NCBI GenBank assembly: GCA_035502855.1
Contig: DATJTX010000014.1
Location: forward strand, 20,440 to 84,439
Reading direction: 5' to 3'
Length of the DNA stretch: 64,000 nt
Source: Candidatus Baltobacteraceae bacterium
GTDB taxonomy: Bacteria > Vulcanimicrobiota > Vulcanimicrobiia > Vulcanimicrobiales > Vulcanimicrobiaceae
Shown here: in pieces, positions 1 through 11,187 of the stretch
Numbering within the stretch: the stretch's first letter is position 1
How the letters are laid out: every line of letters begins with the position of its first letter
Notes under the pieces: model-generated
Seen by the model: only the letters and a program-made list of their open reading frames with translations
Databases searched by the model: none
What the model was told of the DNA's origin: nothing
Program-made: the position numbers and the translations under genes

Positions 1-1923
1 GATCAGCGCGTTGCCGTCGACGATACGGCCGCGATCGTCGACCAACGCGAACGTCTCGCCGTCGTGGTCCAACAAGATACCCAAGTCGGTCTTGAGCGTG
101 CAGACGATGTCGCTGAGCTGGTCGAGCGATTTGGCGCGATCGGCAATCCCGGCGTGAACGCGGTTGTCGTCGAAATAGGCGTTGAGTGCGATCGTCTCGA
201 TGTTGAGTTTGCTCAGAATGCGCGGGAGCACCAGCGCAGCGTTGCCGTTGGCGTAATCGATGACCAGGCGAAAGCGGCGTTCGTGCATGCCCTTCGGCGC
301 CAGCGCCTCGAGGAAGGCGGCAGTGTAGCTCTCGAGCGCGCGCGCAGGAAAATCGAGCAGCCCGACGTCGTCCATCGCGACGCGCCGGAAGTCCTCGCGG
401 AAAAACAGATTCTCGATCTTGCGTTCGGTCGCTTTGTCGACGTTGATTCCACTGCGATCGAAGAACTCGACCAGCAGCGAGTGCGGATCGCCCGGAGCGA
501 TGCGCACGTGCACGCCGCCGTTTCCCCCGGTACGCGTGGCGAACCGCGAGAGCGGCAGCGGATACGAGCGCAGATCGAGCACGTTCACGCCCACGCTCAG
601 GAGCCCGGAGATGATGCAGCGGTTCATGATGCGGCTCGAGGGATGGGTATCGCGGCTGGTCATCACCGAATCGCCGGCGCGCAGAAACGAGCCGAACGCC
701 TGCCCGAGTTTGAGCGCGAACTCCGGCGTGATCTCCAAATTGGCCAAGCCGGTCACGCCGACGCCCCCAAAGAGCGAGCCAGGCCATTTGATACCGTAGA
801 TGAGCGACATCGAGACGATCGCGCCCGAGCTGACGTTTTTTTCGGGCCACAGACGGAGATGCGGACGGACCACCGCCGACTCGCCGATCACGCAGCGCTC
901 GCCGACGACGGTTCCCTCGCCGATCGATGCGCGCGCCTTGACGATCGTGCGGTTGGCGATCGTGCAATCGGTCAACTGTGCGTCGTCGCCGGCGTACACG
1001 TTCTCCCACAGAACCGAGCGCCGTATCGTGGCGCCCGCTTCGACGATCGATCCGTCGCCGATGCACGACGGCCCCTCGATCACGGCGCCGGGGCCGACGG
1101 TCACGCCGTCGCCGAACTGCACGGGACCGCTGATCGAGGCGGACGGATCGATCGAACAATCGGCACCGATCCACACGTTATAGGCGAGTTGATCCGGCGG
1201 ACGGCGCGTGCGTACAGCGCCCGAGAGCGCATCGTAGTTCGCTTGCTGATACTGCTGCAAGTTGCCGACATCGGCCCAGTAATCCGAGATGACGTGGCCG
1301 CCGAGCCGCTTGCCGTCGCGCAGCAGCAACGGAAAGATATCTTTGGAAAAATCGTAGTTGCGGCCAGGCTCCATGTAGCCGAAAATCTCCGGCTCGAGGA
1401 CGTAAATACCGGTATTGATGGTATCCGAGAAGACCTCGCCCCACGAGGGCTTTTCCATGAAGCGCGTAATTCGGCCGTCGTCTTCGGCGATCACGACTCC
1501 GAATTCGAGCGGATCGGTCACGCGCCAGAGCGCAATCGTCGCGGCGTTGTTCGCGCGTTTGTGCGCCTCGATCAGCGCGGTGAGATCGACGTCGGTCATC
1601 GCATCTCCCGAAATAATGACGAACGTCTCGTCGCGCAGTTTGGCTTCCGCCATCTTCACCGCACCGGCCGTCCCCAGCGGCGTATCTTCGACCACGTACT
1701 GAATCGAAACGCCGAGCGATGAGCCGTCGCCGAAGTAGGTCTCGATCTCGTCGGCGAGATAGTGGAGCGTAGCGACGATCTCGGTGATGCCGTGCCGGGC
1801 AAGCAGCTCGATGATGTGATGCATCACCGGCTTGTTGGCGATCGGTGCGAGCGGCTTCGGACGCCGCGAGGTCAGCGGGCGTAAGCGGGAACCTTCACCG
1901 CCTGCCATCACTACCGCTTTCAT
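1..1923 (-). CDS. Mannose-1-phosphate guanylyltransferase / phosphomannomutase-like fusion (C-terminus outside window)
   Basis: The frame is open from an ATG at 1923 to the window edge, giving 641 visible codons. The N-terminus starts [18 protein letters not shown], the nucleotidyltransferase signature with the RxxxxK region ([13 protein letters not shown]) following. A left-handed beta-helix of hexapeptide-like repeats follows at about residues 250-370. From about residue 380 the protein resembles the phosphohexomutase (COG1109) fold. Fusions of this type are usually annotated as mannose-1-phosphate guanylyltransferase and would make GDP-mannose-type precursors for surface polysaccharide. 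The canonical TASHNP phosphoserine loop is not visible in the mutase part; the corresponding stretch reads [11 protein letters not shown], so mutase activity is doubtful. The ATG overlaps the TGA of malQ by 4 bases, so it is the last gene of the glg operon. The sugar specificity is inferred. Confidence 0.85.
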   Translation of the reverse strand, partial: MKAVVMAGGEGSRLRPLTSRRPKPLAPIANKPVMHHIIELLARHGITEIVATLHYLADEIETYFGDGSSLGVSIQYVVEDTPLGTAGAVKMAEAKLRDETFVIISGDAMTDVDLTALIEAHKRANNAATIALWRVTDPLEFGVVIAEDDGRITRFMEKPSWGEVFSDTINTGIYVLEPEIFGYMEPGRNYDFSKDIFPLLLRDGKRLGGHVISDYWADVGNLQQYQQANYDALSGAVRTRRPPDQLAYNVWIGADCSIDPSASISGPVQFGDGVTVGPGAVIEGPSCIGDGSIVEAGATIRRSVLWENVYAGDDAQLTDCTIANRTIVKARASIGEGTVVGERCVIGESAVVRPHLRLWPEKNVSSGAIVSMSLIYGIKWPGSLFGGVGVTGLANLEITPEFALKLGQAFGSFLRAGDSVMTSRDTHPSSRIMNRCIISGLLSVGVNVLDLRSYPLPLSRFATRTGGNGGVHVRIAPGDPHSLLVEFFDRSGINVDKATERKIENLFFREDFRRVAMDDVGLLDFPARALESYTAAFLEALAPKGMHERRFRLVIDYANGNAALVLPRILSKLNIETIALNAYFDDNRVHAGIADRAKSLDQLSDIVCTLKTDLGILLDHDGETFALVDDRGRIVDGNALI

Positions 1924-3770
1924 CCCGCTCCCCCTCTCCGCGGCCGTTCGTCCTCGAGCGCGCGCACGACCGCCGCGAACACCGGATGCTTCGGCAGCGC
2001 CTCGATCGGCACATCGAGTTTGCGCCGCCAATTCGGTTCTTCCCCGACGGTACCCGGAACGTTTACTTGCGCTTGCGAACCGATCCCGTCCTCGAGTTGC
2101 AGCAGTACCAGGCGCGAACGGGCGCGCGCAAGGTAACGATAGGCCGCAACGATGAGCGCCGTCAATTGGTCTACGCTGGGATTTGCGCCGCTCGCTCGAA
2201 TCGCGGCGGCTTTCTCCGCGCTCAGGCAATCCCGTTCGACCAGCGCATCGAGCAGCCGCTCGCGCGTCGCGGCATGTTCCGCACGGTCGAACGCCGCCGC
2301 CTCGCCGCTCTCCCATCCGAGGCGTTCGCGCGTCGCAACGTCAGCCTCGCTCCAGTAACCGGCGAGCGTCGGTAAATCGTGCGTCCCCGTGCTTGCCACC
2401 GCGCCCGCCGGGTATTCTTCGGGCGCGCGGAAGCGGCCGTCCCATTCGCGTTCGAATAGCAGAACGCGGCACGAAAAGACACGCGCCGGTGCGAGCTGCT
2501 CGCGGAAGCCGGGCGGAACCGTACCGAGGTCTTCGCCGACGACCATGCATCGATTGCGCACGCTCTCGAGCGCGAGGATACCGAGCATCGCGTCGAAATC
2601 GTAGTCCACATACGCGCCGCCGCCCTGCGGCAGCGCCCGCGGAATGCAGAACAGACGGCGCAGGCCCATGACGTGATCGATCCGCAGCGCGCCGGCGTGG
2701 CGCATGTTCGCACGCAGCAGCGCGATAAACGGTGCGTAACGCCGTTCGCGCAACACGCGCGGATGCATGGGCGGTAAGCCCCAGTTCTGTCCCGCCGCGT
2801 TGAGCGGATCCGGCGGTGCGCCGATGGCGAGTCCGAGCGCGTACACGCCGGGATCGCTCCAGACGTCCGCGCTGGCGAGATCGACGCCCACGGCGAGGTC
2901 GCGGTACAAACCGATCGGCATCGGCCGGGCGGCGCGCGCCGCGCGCGCGAGCTGCCGATCGGCGAGCCACTGCAGAAAACAATAGAATTCCACCCGATCC
3001 GCGTGTTGCGCGGCGAAGCGTTCGACGGCGGCGCCGCGCGCGTCTTGCAGCTCGCTCGGCCACTGCGGCCACCCGTAGATCTCGGGGTCGAGCGCGCTGA
3101 GCACCTCCATGATCGCTTCATAGCGTGCGACGTCACGCAGCGCGGCGTCGGCATCGACGAACGCTTTCCATGGGCGGGCATCGCGCAAGCGCGCGAAGCC
3201 GCGTTCGAGCGCATCCAGCTTATAGGCGGCAACCGCCGGATAGTCCACCAGCGGCTCGTCGCGCAGCGGACCCGTATCGAAACCTTCGAGCGAAAAGCCG
3301 AATTCTTCGGCAGCAGCATGCACGTCGATGTAGAGCGCGCTCAGGTAACGGCGACTGAGCGGCGCATAGGGACTTGCCGCCGCCGGATTGCTCAGGTTCG
3401 ATTGATGCAGCGGATTGAGCGCGATCGCCGCCGCCCCAGCCCGATTGGCGAGCGCCGCGAGACGCCGCAAGTCGCCGAAGTCACCGATACCGTCGTTGCG
3501 CTGCGAGCGCAGAGCGTAGAGCTGCACGGCAATACCCCACGCGAGGTCGCGTTCGAGCGCTTCGGGAACGTAGGCGCGCTCGGGAACCACGATCAGGTCG
3601 CCGTAGTAGCCGATCTCCATCGGCTCCTCGAGCTGATCGGCGCGCACCACGCGCACCGCCGGAGCAGTCTCGCCGGCGTCTTCGCCGAGCGCGGCGCGCA
3701 TCGCCGCCATCGTCTCCGGCGAGACGGCGACCGGGTTGCCGAACGCGTCGGCATAGCGGTCTTCGATCAT
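1920..3770 (-). CDS. malQ: 4-alpha-glucanotransferase (amylomaltase)
   Basis: 616 residues, GH77 family. It transfers alpha-1,4-glucan segments between maltodextrins in the cytoplasm. Visible motifs include [14 protein letters not shown] near the N-terminus, the nucleophile region [13 protein letters not shown], the acid/base [10 protein letters not shown] and the third acidic residue in [14 protein letters not shown]. The open frame runs 38 codons further upstream, but the ATG at 3770 ([11 protein letters not shown]) overlaps the glgX stop as ATGA and is the better start. The longer version would extend deep into glgX. It lies between glgX and the guanylyltransferase gene, which fits coupled glycogen and maltodextrin turnover. 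Confidence 0.93.
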   Translation of the reverse strand: MIEDRYADAFGNPVAVSPETMAAMRAALGEDAGETAPAVRVVRADQLEEPMEIGYYGDLIVVPERAYVPEALERDLAWGIAVQLYALRSQRNDGIGDFGDLRRLAALANRAGAAAIALNPLHQSNLSNPAAASPYAPLSRRYLSALYIDVHAAAEEFGFSLEGFDTGPLRDEPLVDYPAVAAYKLDALERGFARLRDARPWKAFVDADAALRDVARYEAIMEVLSALDPEIYGWPQWPSELQDARGAAVERFAAQHADRVEFYCFLQWLADRQLARAARAARPMPIGLYRDLAVGVDLASADVWSDPGVYALGLAIGAPPDPLNAAGQNWGLPPMHPRVLRERRYAPFIALLRANMRHAGALRIDHVMGLRRLFCIPRALPQGGGAYVDYDFDAMLGILALESVRNRCMVVGEDLGTVPPGFREQLAPARVFSCRVLLFEREWDGRFRAPEEYPAGAVASTGTHDLPTLAGYWSEADVATRERLGWESGEAAAFDRAEHAATRERLLDALVERDCLSAEKAAAIRASGANPSVDQLTALIVAAYRYLARARSRLVLLQLEDGIGSQAQVNVPGTVGEEPNWRRKLDVPIEALPKHPVFAAVVRALEDERPRRGGAG

Positions 3771-5893
3771 TCCGCGGCGAGCAGAGCGAGGGTACGCGCG
3801 CGCAGCGGGAAGGTCGCACCCGGAAGAAAGCGGGAGTCCGGCGCAAGCACGGGCGGACGCGCGGTGTCGAACTGAAGCCGCCAACCGGCGAACGCCGGAA
3901 TGCCGGGCAGCGTGAAGGGCACGTCGTGATCGTGCGCGTTGAGCAGCATGAGAAACGTCTCGTCGTATTCCGGATAGCCGCGCAAGCTCACGAACCGGTC
4001 ACCGGTATCGCCGCCGAAGAGCGCTGCCAGCACGCGGCGATGCGAATCGTGCCAGTCGCTATCGATCATTTCGCGTCCGCTCGGATCGATCCAGGTGATG
4101 TCTTTGAGACCGCCCGGCGAGCTGGTCTGGCTGCCCTCGAAGAAGTTCGGGCGGCGAAAGAGCGGGTGCAGACGGCGCAGCTCGATGAGGTCGCGCACGA
4201 AGTCGACCAGCTCGGGATCTTCTTGCGCGTCGGTCCACGAGAGCCAGCCGATCTCGTTGTCTTGGCAGTAGGCGTTGTTGTTGCCGAACTGCGTGTTGCA
4301 GATCTCGTCACCGGCCAAGAGCATGGGCAGCCCCTGCGAGAGCAACAGCGTCGCCACTATGTTGCGTTTCTGCTGGGCTCGCAGATTGCGAATCGCCGGA
4401 TCGGCGCTCGGGCCCTCGACGCCGCAATTCCAGCTGTAGTTGGCATCGGTTCCGTCGCGATTGTCCTCGAGGTTCGGTTCGTTGTGCTTACGATCGTAGC
4501 TGACCAAATCGTGCAGCGTGAACCCGTCGTGCGCGGTGACGAAATTGACGCTCGAGCGCGGGCGGCGCCCGCGGTGATCGAAGATGTCGCTCGAACCGGT
4601 CAGACGCGACGCGAGCTCGGGAATCATGCCGTCGGTTCCCTGCCAAAATCGGCGCACCGTATCGCGGTAGCGATCGTTCCACTCCGACCAGCCGGGCGGA
4701 AAATTCCCGAGCTGATAGCCGCCACGTGAAAGATCCCACGGCTCGGCGATCAGCTTGACGCGCGAAAGAACCGGATCCTGGTGCATCGCGGCGAGGAAGG
4801 CATTGGCTTGGGTGAACGCGCCTTCCGGGCGTCCCAGCGCCGGCGCGAGATCGAAGCGAAAGCCGTCGACGTGCATTTCGTTGACCCAATAGCGCAGCGA
4901 GTCGGTGACGAGCTGGAGGATGCGCGAGTGCGAAAGGTTCAGCGTGTTGCCGCAGCCCGTATAATCGGCGTAATAGCGGCCGCCGTCGAGATGATAGTAA
5001 CTCTTGTTGTCGATCCCGCGCAGCGAGAGCGTGGGTCCGAGATGATTGCCTTCCGCGGTGTGGTTGTAGACGACGTCGAGCAATACCTCGATCTTTGCTT
5101 CGTGCAGGCGCTTGACCATCGTCTTGAATTCGCCGAGCGAGGTACCGGAGAGATACCGCGGGTCGGGAGCGAAAAACGCGAGCGAGTTGTAGCCCCAGTA
5201 ATTGCGCAAGCGGCGCTCGACCAGGTGGCGGTCGTCGACCGCGGCATGCACGGGAAGCAGTTCGACCGCGGTGACGCCTAGGCGGACGAGATACTCGATT
5301 ATCGCCGGCGAGGCGAGGCCGGCGAAGGTGCCGCGCAGCTCCGGCGCAACCATCGGATGCTTGATGGTGAACCCGCGCACGTGCATCTCGTACACGATCG
5401 TTTCGTGCCAGCGCGTATACAAGCGACGATCTTCGCCCCAGGTAAAGGCCGTATCGACCACGACGCACTTCGGCACCGCGGCCGCATTGTCGCGACGGTC
5501 GAACGAGAGGTCGGCACGCGCGCTTCCCAGCCGGTAGCCGAAATTTGCATCGGTCCAGCGCACGAAGCCGAAGAGCTGTTTCGCGTACGGATCTACCAGC
5601 AGTTTGTGATGGTTGAAGCGATGGCCGCGCTCGGGATCGTACGGTCCGTAGACTCGATAGCCGTAGAGCGTACCGCGCTCGATCTCCGGCAGATAACCGT
5701 GCCAAACTTGGTCGGTGTACTCGGGCAGCGCAATGCGGCGCAGCTCGCGCGTGCCGCGCGAATCGAATAGACACAATTCGACGCGCTCCGCATTTTCAGA
5801 GAAAAGCGCGAAGTTCACGCCGCTGCCGTCCCACGTTGCGCCGAGCGGATAGGGCCTCCCCGGCAATACCGCCGCGCGCCCGACCGGTTTCAC
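3767..5893 (-). CDS. glgX: Glycogen debranching enzyme GlgX
   Basis: 708 residues, GH13 isoamylase/GlgX type. It cleaves alpha-1,6 branches of glycogen or limit dextrin. The N-terminus (residues about 10-110) is a CBM48-like beta-sandwich ([20 protein letters not shown]). The catalytic barrel shows the family motifs [10 protein letters not shown], nucleophile [11 protein letters not shown], acid/base LIAEPWDL and transition-state Asp in [13 protein letters not shown]. The start is GTG at 5893, sharing bases with the TGA of glgB (GTGA). Length is normal for the family. It forms a translationally coupled run with glgB upstream and malQ downstream. Confidence 0.94.
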   Translation of the reverse strand: MKPVGRAAVLPGRPYPLGATWDGSGVNFALFSENAERVELCLFDSRGTRELRRIALPEYTDQVWHGYLPEIERGTLYGYRVYGPYDPERGHRFNHHKLLVDPYAKQLFGFVRWTDANFGYRLGSARADLSFDRRDNAAAVPKCVVVDTAFTWGEDRRLYTRWHETIVYEMHVRGFTIKHPMVAPELRGTFAGLASPAIIEYLVRLGVTAVELLPVHAAVDDRHLVERRLRNYWGYNSLAFFAPDPRYLSGTSLGEFKTMVKRLHEAKIEVLLDVVYNHTAEGNHLGPTLSLRGIDNKSYYHLDGGRYYADYTGCGNTLNLSHSRILQLVTDSLRYWVNEMHVDGFRFDLAPALGRPEGAFTQANAFLAAMHQDPVLSRVKLIAEPWDLSRGGYQLGNFPPGWSEWNDRYRDTVRRFWQGTDGMIPELASRLTGSSDIFDHRGRRPRSSVNFVTAHDGFTLHDLVSYDRKHNEPNLEDNRDGTDANYSWNCGVEGPSADPAIRNLRAQQKRNIVATLLLSQGLPMLLAGDEICNTQFGNNNAYCQDNEIGWLSWTDAQEDPELVDFVRDLIELRRLHPLFRRPNFFEGSQTSSPGGLKDITWIDPSGREMIDSDWHDSHRRVLAALFGGDTGDRFVSLRGYPEYDETFLMLLNAHDHDVPFTLPGIPAFAGWRLQFDTARPPVLAPDSRFLPGATFPLRARTLALLAAE

Positions 5894-7734
5894 GTGCGCT
5901 CCGGCCGGAAATAGACCGCCGCCAGCGGCGGAAGGGTGATCGCGATCGACTGCTCGCGGCCGTGCGAAGGGATCGCGTCGACCTGCACGCGACCGAGGTT
6001 ACCGACGTTGCTGCCGCCGTAACGATCGGAGTCGCTGTTGAAGATTTCTTGGTACGCGCTCGCCGCCGGAACGCCGATGCGATAGCCGTAGCGTACGACC
6101 GGCGTGAAGTTGCAGACGGCAACCACCACGTCGTGCGGGTCGTCACCGTGTCGCACGAAGGCGATCGCCGAGTTTTCGACGTCCTGGTGATCGATCCACC
6201 AAAACCCGTCGCGCTCGTTGTCACGCTCGTAGAGCGCGGGAATACTGCGATAGAGATGATTGAGGTGGCGCACGAGGGTCTTGACGCCGGCGTGCGGTCC
6301 GCGATCGTCGTTCAAGACGTCCCAATCGAGGCTTCGGTCGTGATTCCACTCGCGCGGCTGCGCGAACTCGTTGCCCATGAAGAGCAGCTTCTTACCGGGG
6401 TGCGCGTACATGTAGCTGTAGAGCAGACGCACGTTCGCGAACTGCTGCCAGCGATCGCCCGGCATCTTCTCGAGGATCGAGCCTTTGCCGTGCACGACCT
6501 CGTCGTGTGAGAGCGGCAGCACGAAGTTCTCGTCGAACGCGTAGATCAGCGAAAACGTCAATTCGTTATGATGGTACTTGCGGTGAACCGGTTCGTGCGA
6601 CATGTACTGCAGCGTGTCGTGCATCCAACCCATGTTCCACTTGAAGCCGAAACCCAGGCCGCCGAGATAGGTCGGCGCCGAGACCTTGGGCCATGCCGTC
6701 GACTCTTCCGCGACCGTGATAATGCCCGGAACTTCGCGGTAGACGGTCTCATTGGTGCGCTTGATGAAATCGATCGCTTCGAGGTTTTCGCGCCCGCCGT
6801 ACCGGTTGGGAACCCATTCGCCGGGGTTGCGGCTGTAATCGAGATACAGCATCGAGGCGACCGCGTCGACGCGCAGGCCGTCGACGCCGTACTCCTGCAG
6901 CCAGAAGATCGCGTTGCCCAGTAGATATTCGGCGACCTCGTGACGGCCGAAATTGAAGATGCAGGTATTCCAATCGGGATGCCAGCCTTGACGCGGGTCG
7001 GCATGCTCGTAGAGGTGCGTTCCGTCGAAAAAGACGAGGCCGTGTTCGTCGTTCGGAAAGTGACCGGCGACCCAGTCGATGATCACGCCGAGGCCGAGCG
7101 CGTGCGCGCGGTCGACGAAATTCCGGAATTGCTGCGGCGTGCCGAAGCGCGAAGTCGGCGCGTACAAACCGATCGGCTGATAACCCCACGATCCATCGAA
7201 AGGATGTTCGGAGATCGGCATCAGCTCGAGGTGGGTGAAACCCATCTCCTTCACGTACGGCAGCAGACGATCGGCCAATTCGTCGTAGGTGAGAAAACGA
7301 TCGTTCTCTTCGGGAACGCGCTGCCACGAGCCGAGATGCACCTCGTATATGGCGACCGGCACGCGCCGGTTTTGGATGTTTTCGCGCGTCTGCGGCCAGC
7401 CGTCTTCCGCGCCGGCCGGAAGGCGCGAGACGACCGAGGCGGTATTCGGGCGCAGCTCGCACGCGAAGGCAAACGGATCGGCCTTGAGCGGAAGCTCGTG
7501 ACCGTCGCCCGCGCGCAGCGCAAACTTGTAGTGCGCGCCCTCGTCGACGCCCGGGACGAAGACGCGCCAGATTCCGGTCGCGTGTTCGACGTGCATCGGG
7601 TGAACCACCGGATTCCAATCATTGAAATCGCCCACGATGCTCGCGCTGCTCGCGCTCGGCGCCCAGACCGAGAATTCAACGCCGTCCGCGCCGTCGCGGC
7701 TGCGATGGTGTGCGCCCATCCATTGGTAATGCAT
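5890..7734 (-). CDS. glgB: 1,4-alpha-glucan branching enzyme
   Basis: 614 residues, GH13. It introduces alpha-1,6 branches into glycogen. One CBM48 module is seen at the N-terminus ([20 protein letters not shown]), followed by the barrel with nucleophile [12 protein letters not shown], acid/base ITVAEEST and [14 protein letters not shown]. At 614 residues it is the short form lacking the extra N-terminal module of the approximately 730-residue enterobacterial enzyme. The ATG at 7734 is 6 bases from the coaE stop. No glgA or glgC is present in this window, so the glucan synthesis step must be encoded elsewhere or be made by another route. Confidence 0.95.
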   Translation of the reverse strand: MHYQWMGAHHRSRDGADGVEFSVWAPSASSASIVGDFNDWNPVVHPMHVEHATGIWRVFVPGVDEGAHYKFALRAGDGHELPLKADPFAFACELRPNTASVVSRLPAGAEDGWPQTRENIQNRRVPVAIYEVHLGSWQRVPEENDRFLTYDELADRLLPYVKEMGFTHLELMPISEHPFDGSWGYQPIGLYAPTSRFGTPQQFRNFVDRAHALGLGVIIDWVAGHFPNDEHGLVFFDGTHLYEHADPRQGWHPDWNTCIFNFGRHEVAEYLLGNAIFWLQEYGVDGLRVDAVASMLYLDYSRNPGEWVPNRYGGRENLEAIDFIKRTNETVYREVPGIITVAEESTAWPKVSAPTYLGGLGFGFKWNMGWMHDTLQYMSHEPVHRKYHHNELTFSLIYAFDENFVLPLSHDEVVHGKGSILEKMPGDRWQQFANVRLLYSYMYAHPGKKLLFMGNEFAQPREWNHDRSLDWDVLNDDRGPHAGVKTLVRHLNHLYRSIPALYERDNERDGFWWIDHQDVENSAIAFVRHGDDPHDVVVAVCNFTPVVRYGYRIGVPAASAYQEIFNSDSDRYGGSNVGNLGRVQVDAIPSHGREQSIAITLPPLAAVYFRPERT

Positions 7735-7740
7735 TGCGGT

Positions 7741-8328
7741 CTAGTGCTTCACTCCGGTGAGCGCATCGTACACGGCGCGCGTGCGTTCGCGCAAGTGCGT
7801 GAGGTCACCATCGTTTTCGATGACGAAATCCGCGCGCGCGCGCGCTTCGTCCGGGTCGATCTGGCTCTTCATTCGAGCGCGCACGTGCGCCTCGTCGGTA
7901 TGGTCGCGCTCGATCACGCGTGCGATACGATCCGCGTCCGGTGCGATCACCACGACCGACTTATCGACCATGTCCACGTAGTTGCTCTCGAAGAGCAGCG
8001 GCACGACGTGGACGATCATCTGCCCCGGCTTGGCGTTCGCCTCGCGTTCGCGCGCCAGCCGGCGCACGAACGGATGAATGATCTCTTCGACGCGCTTACG
8101 CGCCTGCGGATCGGCAAAGACGATCTCGGCGAGCGCCGAGCGATCGAGCGCGCCGGCCCGCATCACGTTCGGCCAGATGTGCGCGATGGCAAGCAAGCCG
8201 TCGGAATTGGGCGCCACTGCCTCCCGCGCCAGCGCATCGGTGTCGATGATGAAGGCACCCAATTCGGCGAAAATCCGGGCGACCTCGCTCTTACCCGAAC
8301 CGATCCCACCCGTAAGCCCAACGCGCAT
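7741..8328 (-). CDS. coaE: Dephospho-CoA kinase
   Basis: 195 residues, the usual length. It phosphorylates dephospho-CoA, the last step of coenzyme A synthesis. The P-loop GLTGGIGSGKSEVA is at the very N-terminus and is followed by the family stretch FIIDTDALAREAV. The lid-type Arg region and HIWPN and HPFVRR stretches also fit CoaE. The start is the ATG at 8328. It precedes glgB by 6 bases on the same strand and may head or belong to the glg operon. In many bacteria coaE sits near polA and mutM, as it does here. Confidence 0.95.
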   Translation of the reverse strand: MRVGLTGGIGSGKSEVARIFAELGAFIIDTDALAREAVAPNSDGLLAIAHIWPNVMRAGALDRSALAEIVFADPQARKRVEEIIHPFVRRLAREREANAKPGQMIVHVVPLLFESNYVDMVDKSVVVIAPDADRIARVIERDHTDEAHVRARMKSQIDPDEARARADFVIENDGDLTHLRERTRAVYDALTGVKH

Positions 8329-8378
8329 AGACCCGGCTCATTCGCCCGCGGCGGTGCCGGACCCTCATAAGGTCACGA

Positions 8379-9209
8379 TCAGGGCGTGCAGAGCGAGGTG
8401 AGCGACGCCATCACGTCATCGCTAGGCGGGACGCGATCGTAGGTCTCGTACGTAACGTCGTACTCCGCGCTCGGCGCGAACGCAGTGATCTCCGCGTAAC
8501 CGAGGTCACGGATTGTATATACCAACAGCCATCCGGTCTGCGTGCCCTTGCAGGTCAGAACTGCCCGATCAGTGATTATCCGTGCACCCGTCGCTATCAA
8601 ATCTCGCTCAACTCGTTGATGAAAGCTGTCGACGGTATCAGTTGTCGCACCACCTTCGAGAAAGAGGCTTGACCGCGCCAGGTACCAGCTGGCGAAAAAT
8701 TGCCAGTTGGGATCCGGAGTCCCGGTCGGAGTGAACGGCTTCCAGCCCCGCGGCGGAGTGAAAAACGGCTTGCGAACCACCGGAGCAGACGGCGTCATGA
8801 CGGTGTAGGGAACGACCGCACTCTCGGGAACGAAGTCCTCCTGAACGCCGAACGAACTGGCCACCGCGATGCAATTCACGAGTGCTGGAGCAAACTTCGA
8901 CTTACGGGCAGCATCGAGCGCAGCGTGGTCGAGATCGTCGTTTCCGGACGAAACAGCGATCCATACGGAGGTGACGGCACCGGTTGCGTCCGTCTCCACG
9001 CCGACCGTTGCCGTCGTCGCTTTCAAGTGCAATTGCGCAACCGCATCCGGATAGTCAGGGATTACCGCAGTGACGACCTGCGCCGGGCGATTCGGTTGCG
9101 CGCACGAGCCACCGGGCACCGGCGATCGCTGTTGCGCTGCAATTTCCGCAGGCGCCGTGAGCAGCAGCACCATGGAAGCCGCATAGAAGAGGATGAGCCG
9201 CGGGATCAT
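8379..9209 (-). CDS. Secreted protein with TonB C-terminal-type domain (paralogue A)
   Basis: 276 residues beginning with a signal peptide (MIPRLILFYAASMVLLLTAP, cleavage near AQQ). Residues about 45-115 match the TonB C-terminal fold: a YPDAV-type start, a VETDATGAVTSV strand pair, then ALDAARKSKFAPA. The remaining 150 residues are a second domain shared with the next gene upstream, starting FTPPRGWKPF. No TonB-type transmembrane anchor or Pro-rich spacer is seen, so it is probably a periplasmic protein using the fold, not an energy transducer. Its function is not known. It is the second of two tandem paralogues, 10 bases apart. Confidence 0.75.
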   Translation of the reverse strand: MIPRLILFYAASMVLLLTAPAEIAAQQRSPVPGGSCAQPNRPAQVVTAVIPDYPDAVAQLHLKATTATVGVETDATGAVTSVWIAVSSGNDDLDHAALDAARKSKFAPALVNCIAVASSFGVQEDFVPESAVVPYTVMTPSAPVVRKPFFTPPRGWKPFTPTGTPDPNWQFFASWYLARSSLFLEGGATTDTVDSFHQRVERDLIATGARIITDRAVLTCKGTQTGWLLVYTIRDLGYAEITAFAPSAEYDVTYETYDRVPPSDDVMASLTSLCTP

Positions 9210-9219
9210 TTCGTGGCGC

Positions 9220-9993
9220 TCACTGCGGCACGCAGGTCGATTTCATCGCGTCGATTACAGCGGGATCGGGCGGATCGCCGGCGGGTGAATAGTAAGCCGC
9301 GACGTATTCGGTCCCTTGATCCGGGACGATCAAAACAGCCCAGTACCCTTGCTGCGGGTCGGGCGCATTTCGTGTAAACGTGACCAGCGCCGCCTTTTGC
9401 GTTCTGCGGCATATTTCCACGATCCCGTTCTCCAAGATCTTCGCACGCGCGCCCGTCAACGTTTGTACGATCTTGAGGCTGGATAACGTATCACTGCTCT
9501 CGCCGCCGCTGAGCATGAGCATATCGCCCCTGCGCAGCCAAATGCCGAACGGGAGATACGGGCCGTTCGCAAACCCCCCGCCGATCGGCCGTTCCGTCCA
9601 CCCTGCCGGAGGGCTAAACGTGGGACGCGCGCCGACGGTGCCGGCCGGGGCGTTGAAGACAAAGCGCATCACGGCCTCGCGCGCCACCGGAACGCAATTC
9701 GCGATCGCGGCCGCAAAGTTGCTTTGTCGCGCTGCGAGCAGCGCCGACATGTCGATCGCAGCGTTGCCCGAGGTTCGCAAGATCTTCGCGTTTTTGAGCT
9801 CGCCTGTCGAATCAATTACAACCTCGACTAAGACCATCCTCGTGCCAACGTGCTCTGCCAACGCGGAGGCGGGATATGCTAATGGCGGAGTGTACAACGC
9901 CTGCGGCTCGCGGTCTGGGCGCGCGCAGGCGTTTGCGCGCGTTGCGAGCGATGCTATCAGGATCACGCCGAAAAGAAAAAGACGCGGGATCAT
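9220..9993 (-). CDS. Secreted protein with TonB C-terminal-type domain (paralogue B)
   Basis: 257 residues. Like its downstream neighbour it starts MIPRL, has a signal peptide (LFGVILIASLATRANA), a TonB C-terminal-type domain at about residues 40-115 (YPASALAEHVGTRMVLVEV, then SGNAAIDMSALLAARQSNF) and a C-terminal domain beginning FSPPAGWTERP. The two proteins keep the same order of domains and several identical short stretches, so they arose by tandem duplication. The second domain ends with Cys-containing tails in both (STCVPQ and SLCTP). Function unknown; periplasmic location inferred from the signal peptide. Confidence 0.75.
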   Translation of the reverse strand: MIPRLFLFGVILIASLATRANACARPDREPQALYTPPLAYPASALAEHVGTRMVLVEVVIDSTGELKNAKILRTSGNAAIDMSALLAARQSNFAAAIANCVPVAREAVMRFVFNAPAGTVGARPTFSPPAGWTERPIGGGFANGPYLPFGIWLRRGDMLMLSGGESSDTLSSLKIVQTLTGARAKILENGIVEICRRTQKAALVTFTRNAPDPQQGYWAVLIVPDQGTEYVAAYYSPAGDPPDPAVIDAMKSTCVPQ

Positions 9994-10041
9994 TCCCGCG
10001 CCCCTTCTTCGCTTGCGCTGCGCACCCTTGGGCCATTCGGC

Positions 10042-11187
10042 TCAGGGTTGGACTTCGTCCGCGACCGTGCCGAGGCCAACCTCTTCGTCGAGCGTCAGCG
10101 CTTCGATCTCCTCGGGCGGAATGTCCGCCACGTGCTGGATCGACGCGGTGATACGACGCGTTGCGCTGTTGATCGTGAGCAACGTGACTTCGACCTCTTG
10201 GCCCGCGCTGAACTGCGCGCTCGGGTCGAACTCGCCTTTGGGAACCATCGCGAGAATGCCCGGGAAGATTTCGACCAGCAGGTAGTTCGGCGTGACCTTG
10301 ACGACCTGCGCCGGCAGTTTGTTCGCTTCGAACAGTTTGTCGGCGTGCTCGTCCCAAGGATCGGGAAGCGCGTGCTTGAGCGAGAGGCTGACTTTTTTCG
10401 CTTCGGCGTCGAATTTCATGATTTCGACGTTCACCACGTCGCCGATCTTCACGACCTCCGACGGGTGCTTGATGCGGGCGTAGCTCAGCTCGCTGTTGTG
10501 AATGAGACCGTCGATGCCGCCCAGGTCGACGAACGCGCCGAAGTCCGCGAGACGGACCACGATCCCTTCGCGAATTTGACCGACTTCGAGCGTGTCGAGC
10601 AACTCTTGCTTCTTGGCCTGCAGCTCTTCTTCGAGCACCAGACGCTGCGAGAGCACGACGCGATGCCGCTTGTGATCGAGATCGATCACCTTCAAGCGCA
10701 GCTTCGCTCCGACGAGCTCGTCGAGATTGCCGACCGGTTGGCGCCGGATTTGGGACGCGGGCACGAAGCCGCGCATGCCGAGATCGACGAGGACGCCGCC
10801 TTTGACGACTTGCGTCACGGTGGCTTCGATCACTTCGTCGCCTTCATGCGCGTCGATGACCTTCTCCCAGGTCTTGAGCGCGCGCGCGCGGCGTTCGGAC
10901 AGGAACAGCGTTCCGTCCATATCGTCAATGCGGTGAATCATCACCTCGAGGGTGTCACCGACTTTGAGCGCCTTGGGGTCGATCGCGAGCGAGAGTTCGC
11001 GGAATGGAAGCACGCCTTCGGATTTACCGCCGACGTCGACGAGCAATTCGTCTTTGTCCTTTTGAACGATCATTCCGTTCAGGACTTGTCCCTCGTCGAG
11101 GACTTTCAGCGACTCTTCGTAGAGGCGCTGTTCGAGCGCGAGTTGATCTTCCTCGTAAGTAGCGGGAGCGATTTCAGTTGTAGAGAT
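10042..11187 (-). CDS. rpsA: 30S ribosomal protein S1 (RpsA-type, four S1 domains; apparent ATC start)
   Basis: 381 residues if translation begins at the ATC at 11187-11185, reading (M)STTEIAPATYEED. It binds mRNA on the small ribosomal subunit. Four S1 motifs are seen, including DELLVDVGGKSEGVLPF, GGVLVDLGMRGFVPAS and DFGAFVDLGGIDGLIHNSE. The first ATG in frame (11073) falls inside the first S1 domain and would delete the conserved YEESLKVLDEGQVLNG stretch, so it cannot be the true start. No ATG, GTG or TTG exists between the upstream in-frame TAG and 11073. A Shine-Dalgarno-like TAGGA sits about 9 bases before the ATC. Either this is a rare non-canonical start or an ATG has been changed by mutation or sequencing error. 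It follows mutM by 35 bases. Confidence 0.85.
   Translation of the reverse strand: MSTTEIAPATYEEDQLALEQRLYEESLKVLDEGQVLNGMIVQKDKDELLVDVGGKSEGVLPFRELSLAIDPKALKVGDTLEVMIHRIDDMDGTLFLSERRARALKTWEKVIDAHEGDEVIEATVTQVVKGGVLVDLGMRGFVPASQIRRQPVGNLDELVGAKLRLKVIDLDHKRHRVVLSQRLVLEEELQAKKQELLDTLEVGQIREGIVVRLADFGAFVDLGGIDGLIHNSELSYARIKHPSEVVKIGDVVNVEIMKFDAEAKKVSLSLKHALPDPWDEHADKLFEANKLPAQVVKVTPNYLLVEIFPGILAMVPKGEFDPSAQFSAGQEVEVTLLTINSATRRITASIQHVADIPPEEIEALTLDEEVGLGTVADEVQP

Noticed and set aside
64..1722. 552-residue plus-strand frame at the window start
   Set aside because: It lies antisense to the guanylyltransferase/mutase fusion, which has clear motifs and an ATGA overlap with malQ.
8379..9993. Classical TonB energy transducers
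   Set aside because: No membrane anchor, no Pro-rich periplasmic spacer and no exbB/exbD nearby.
10042..11073. 343-residue S1 protein starting at ATG 11073
   Set aside because: Would remove the conserved beginning of the first S1 domain.
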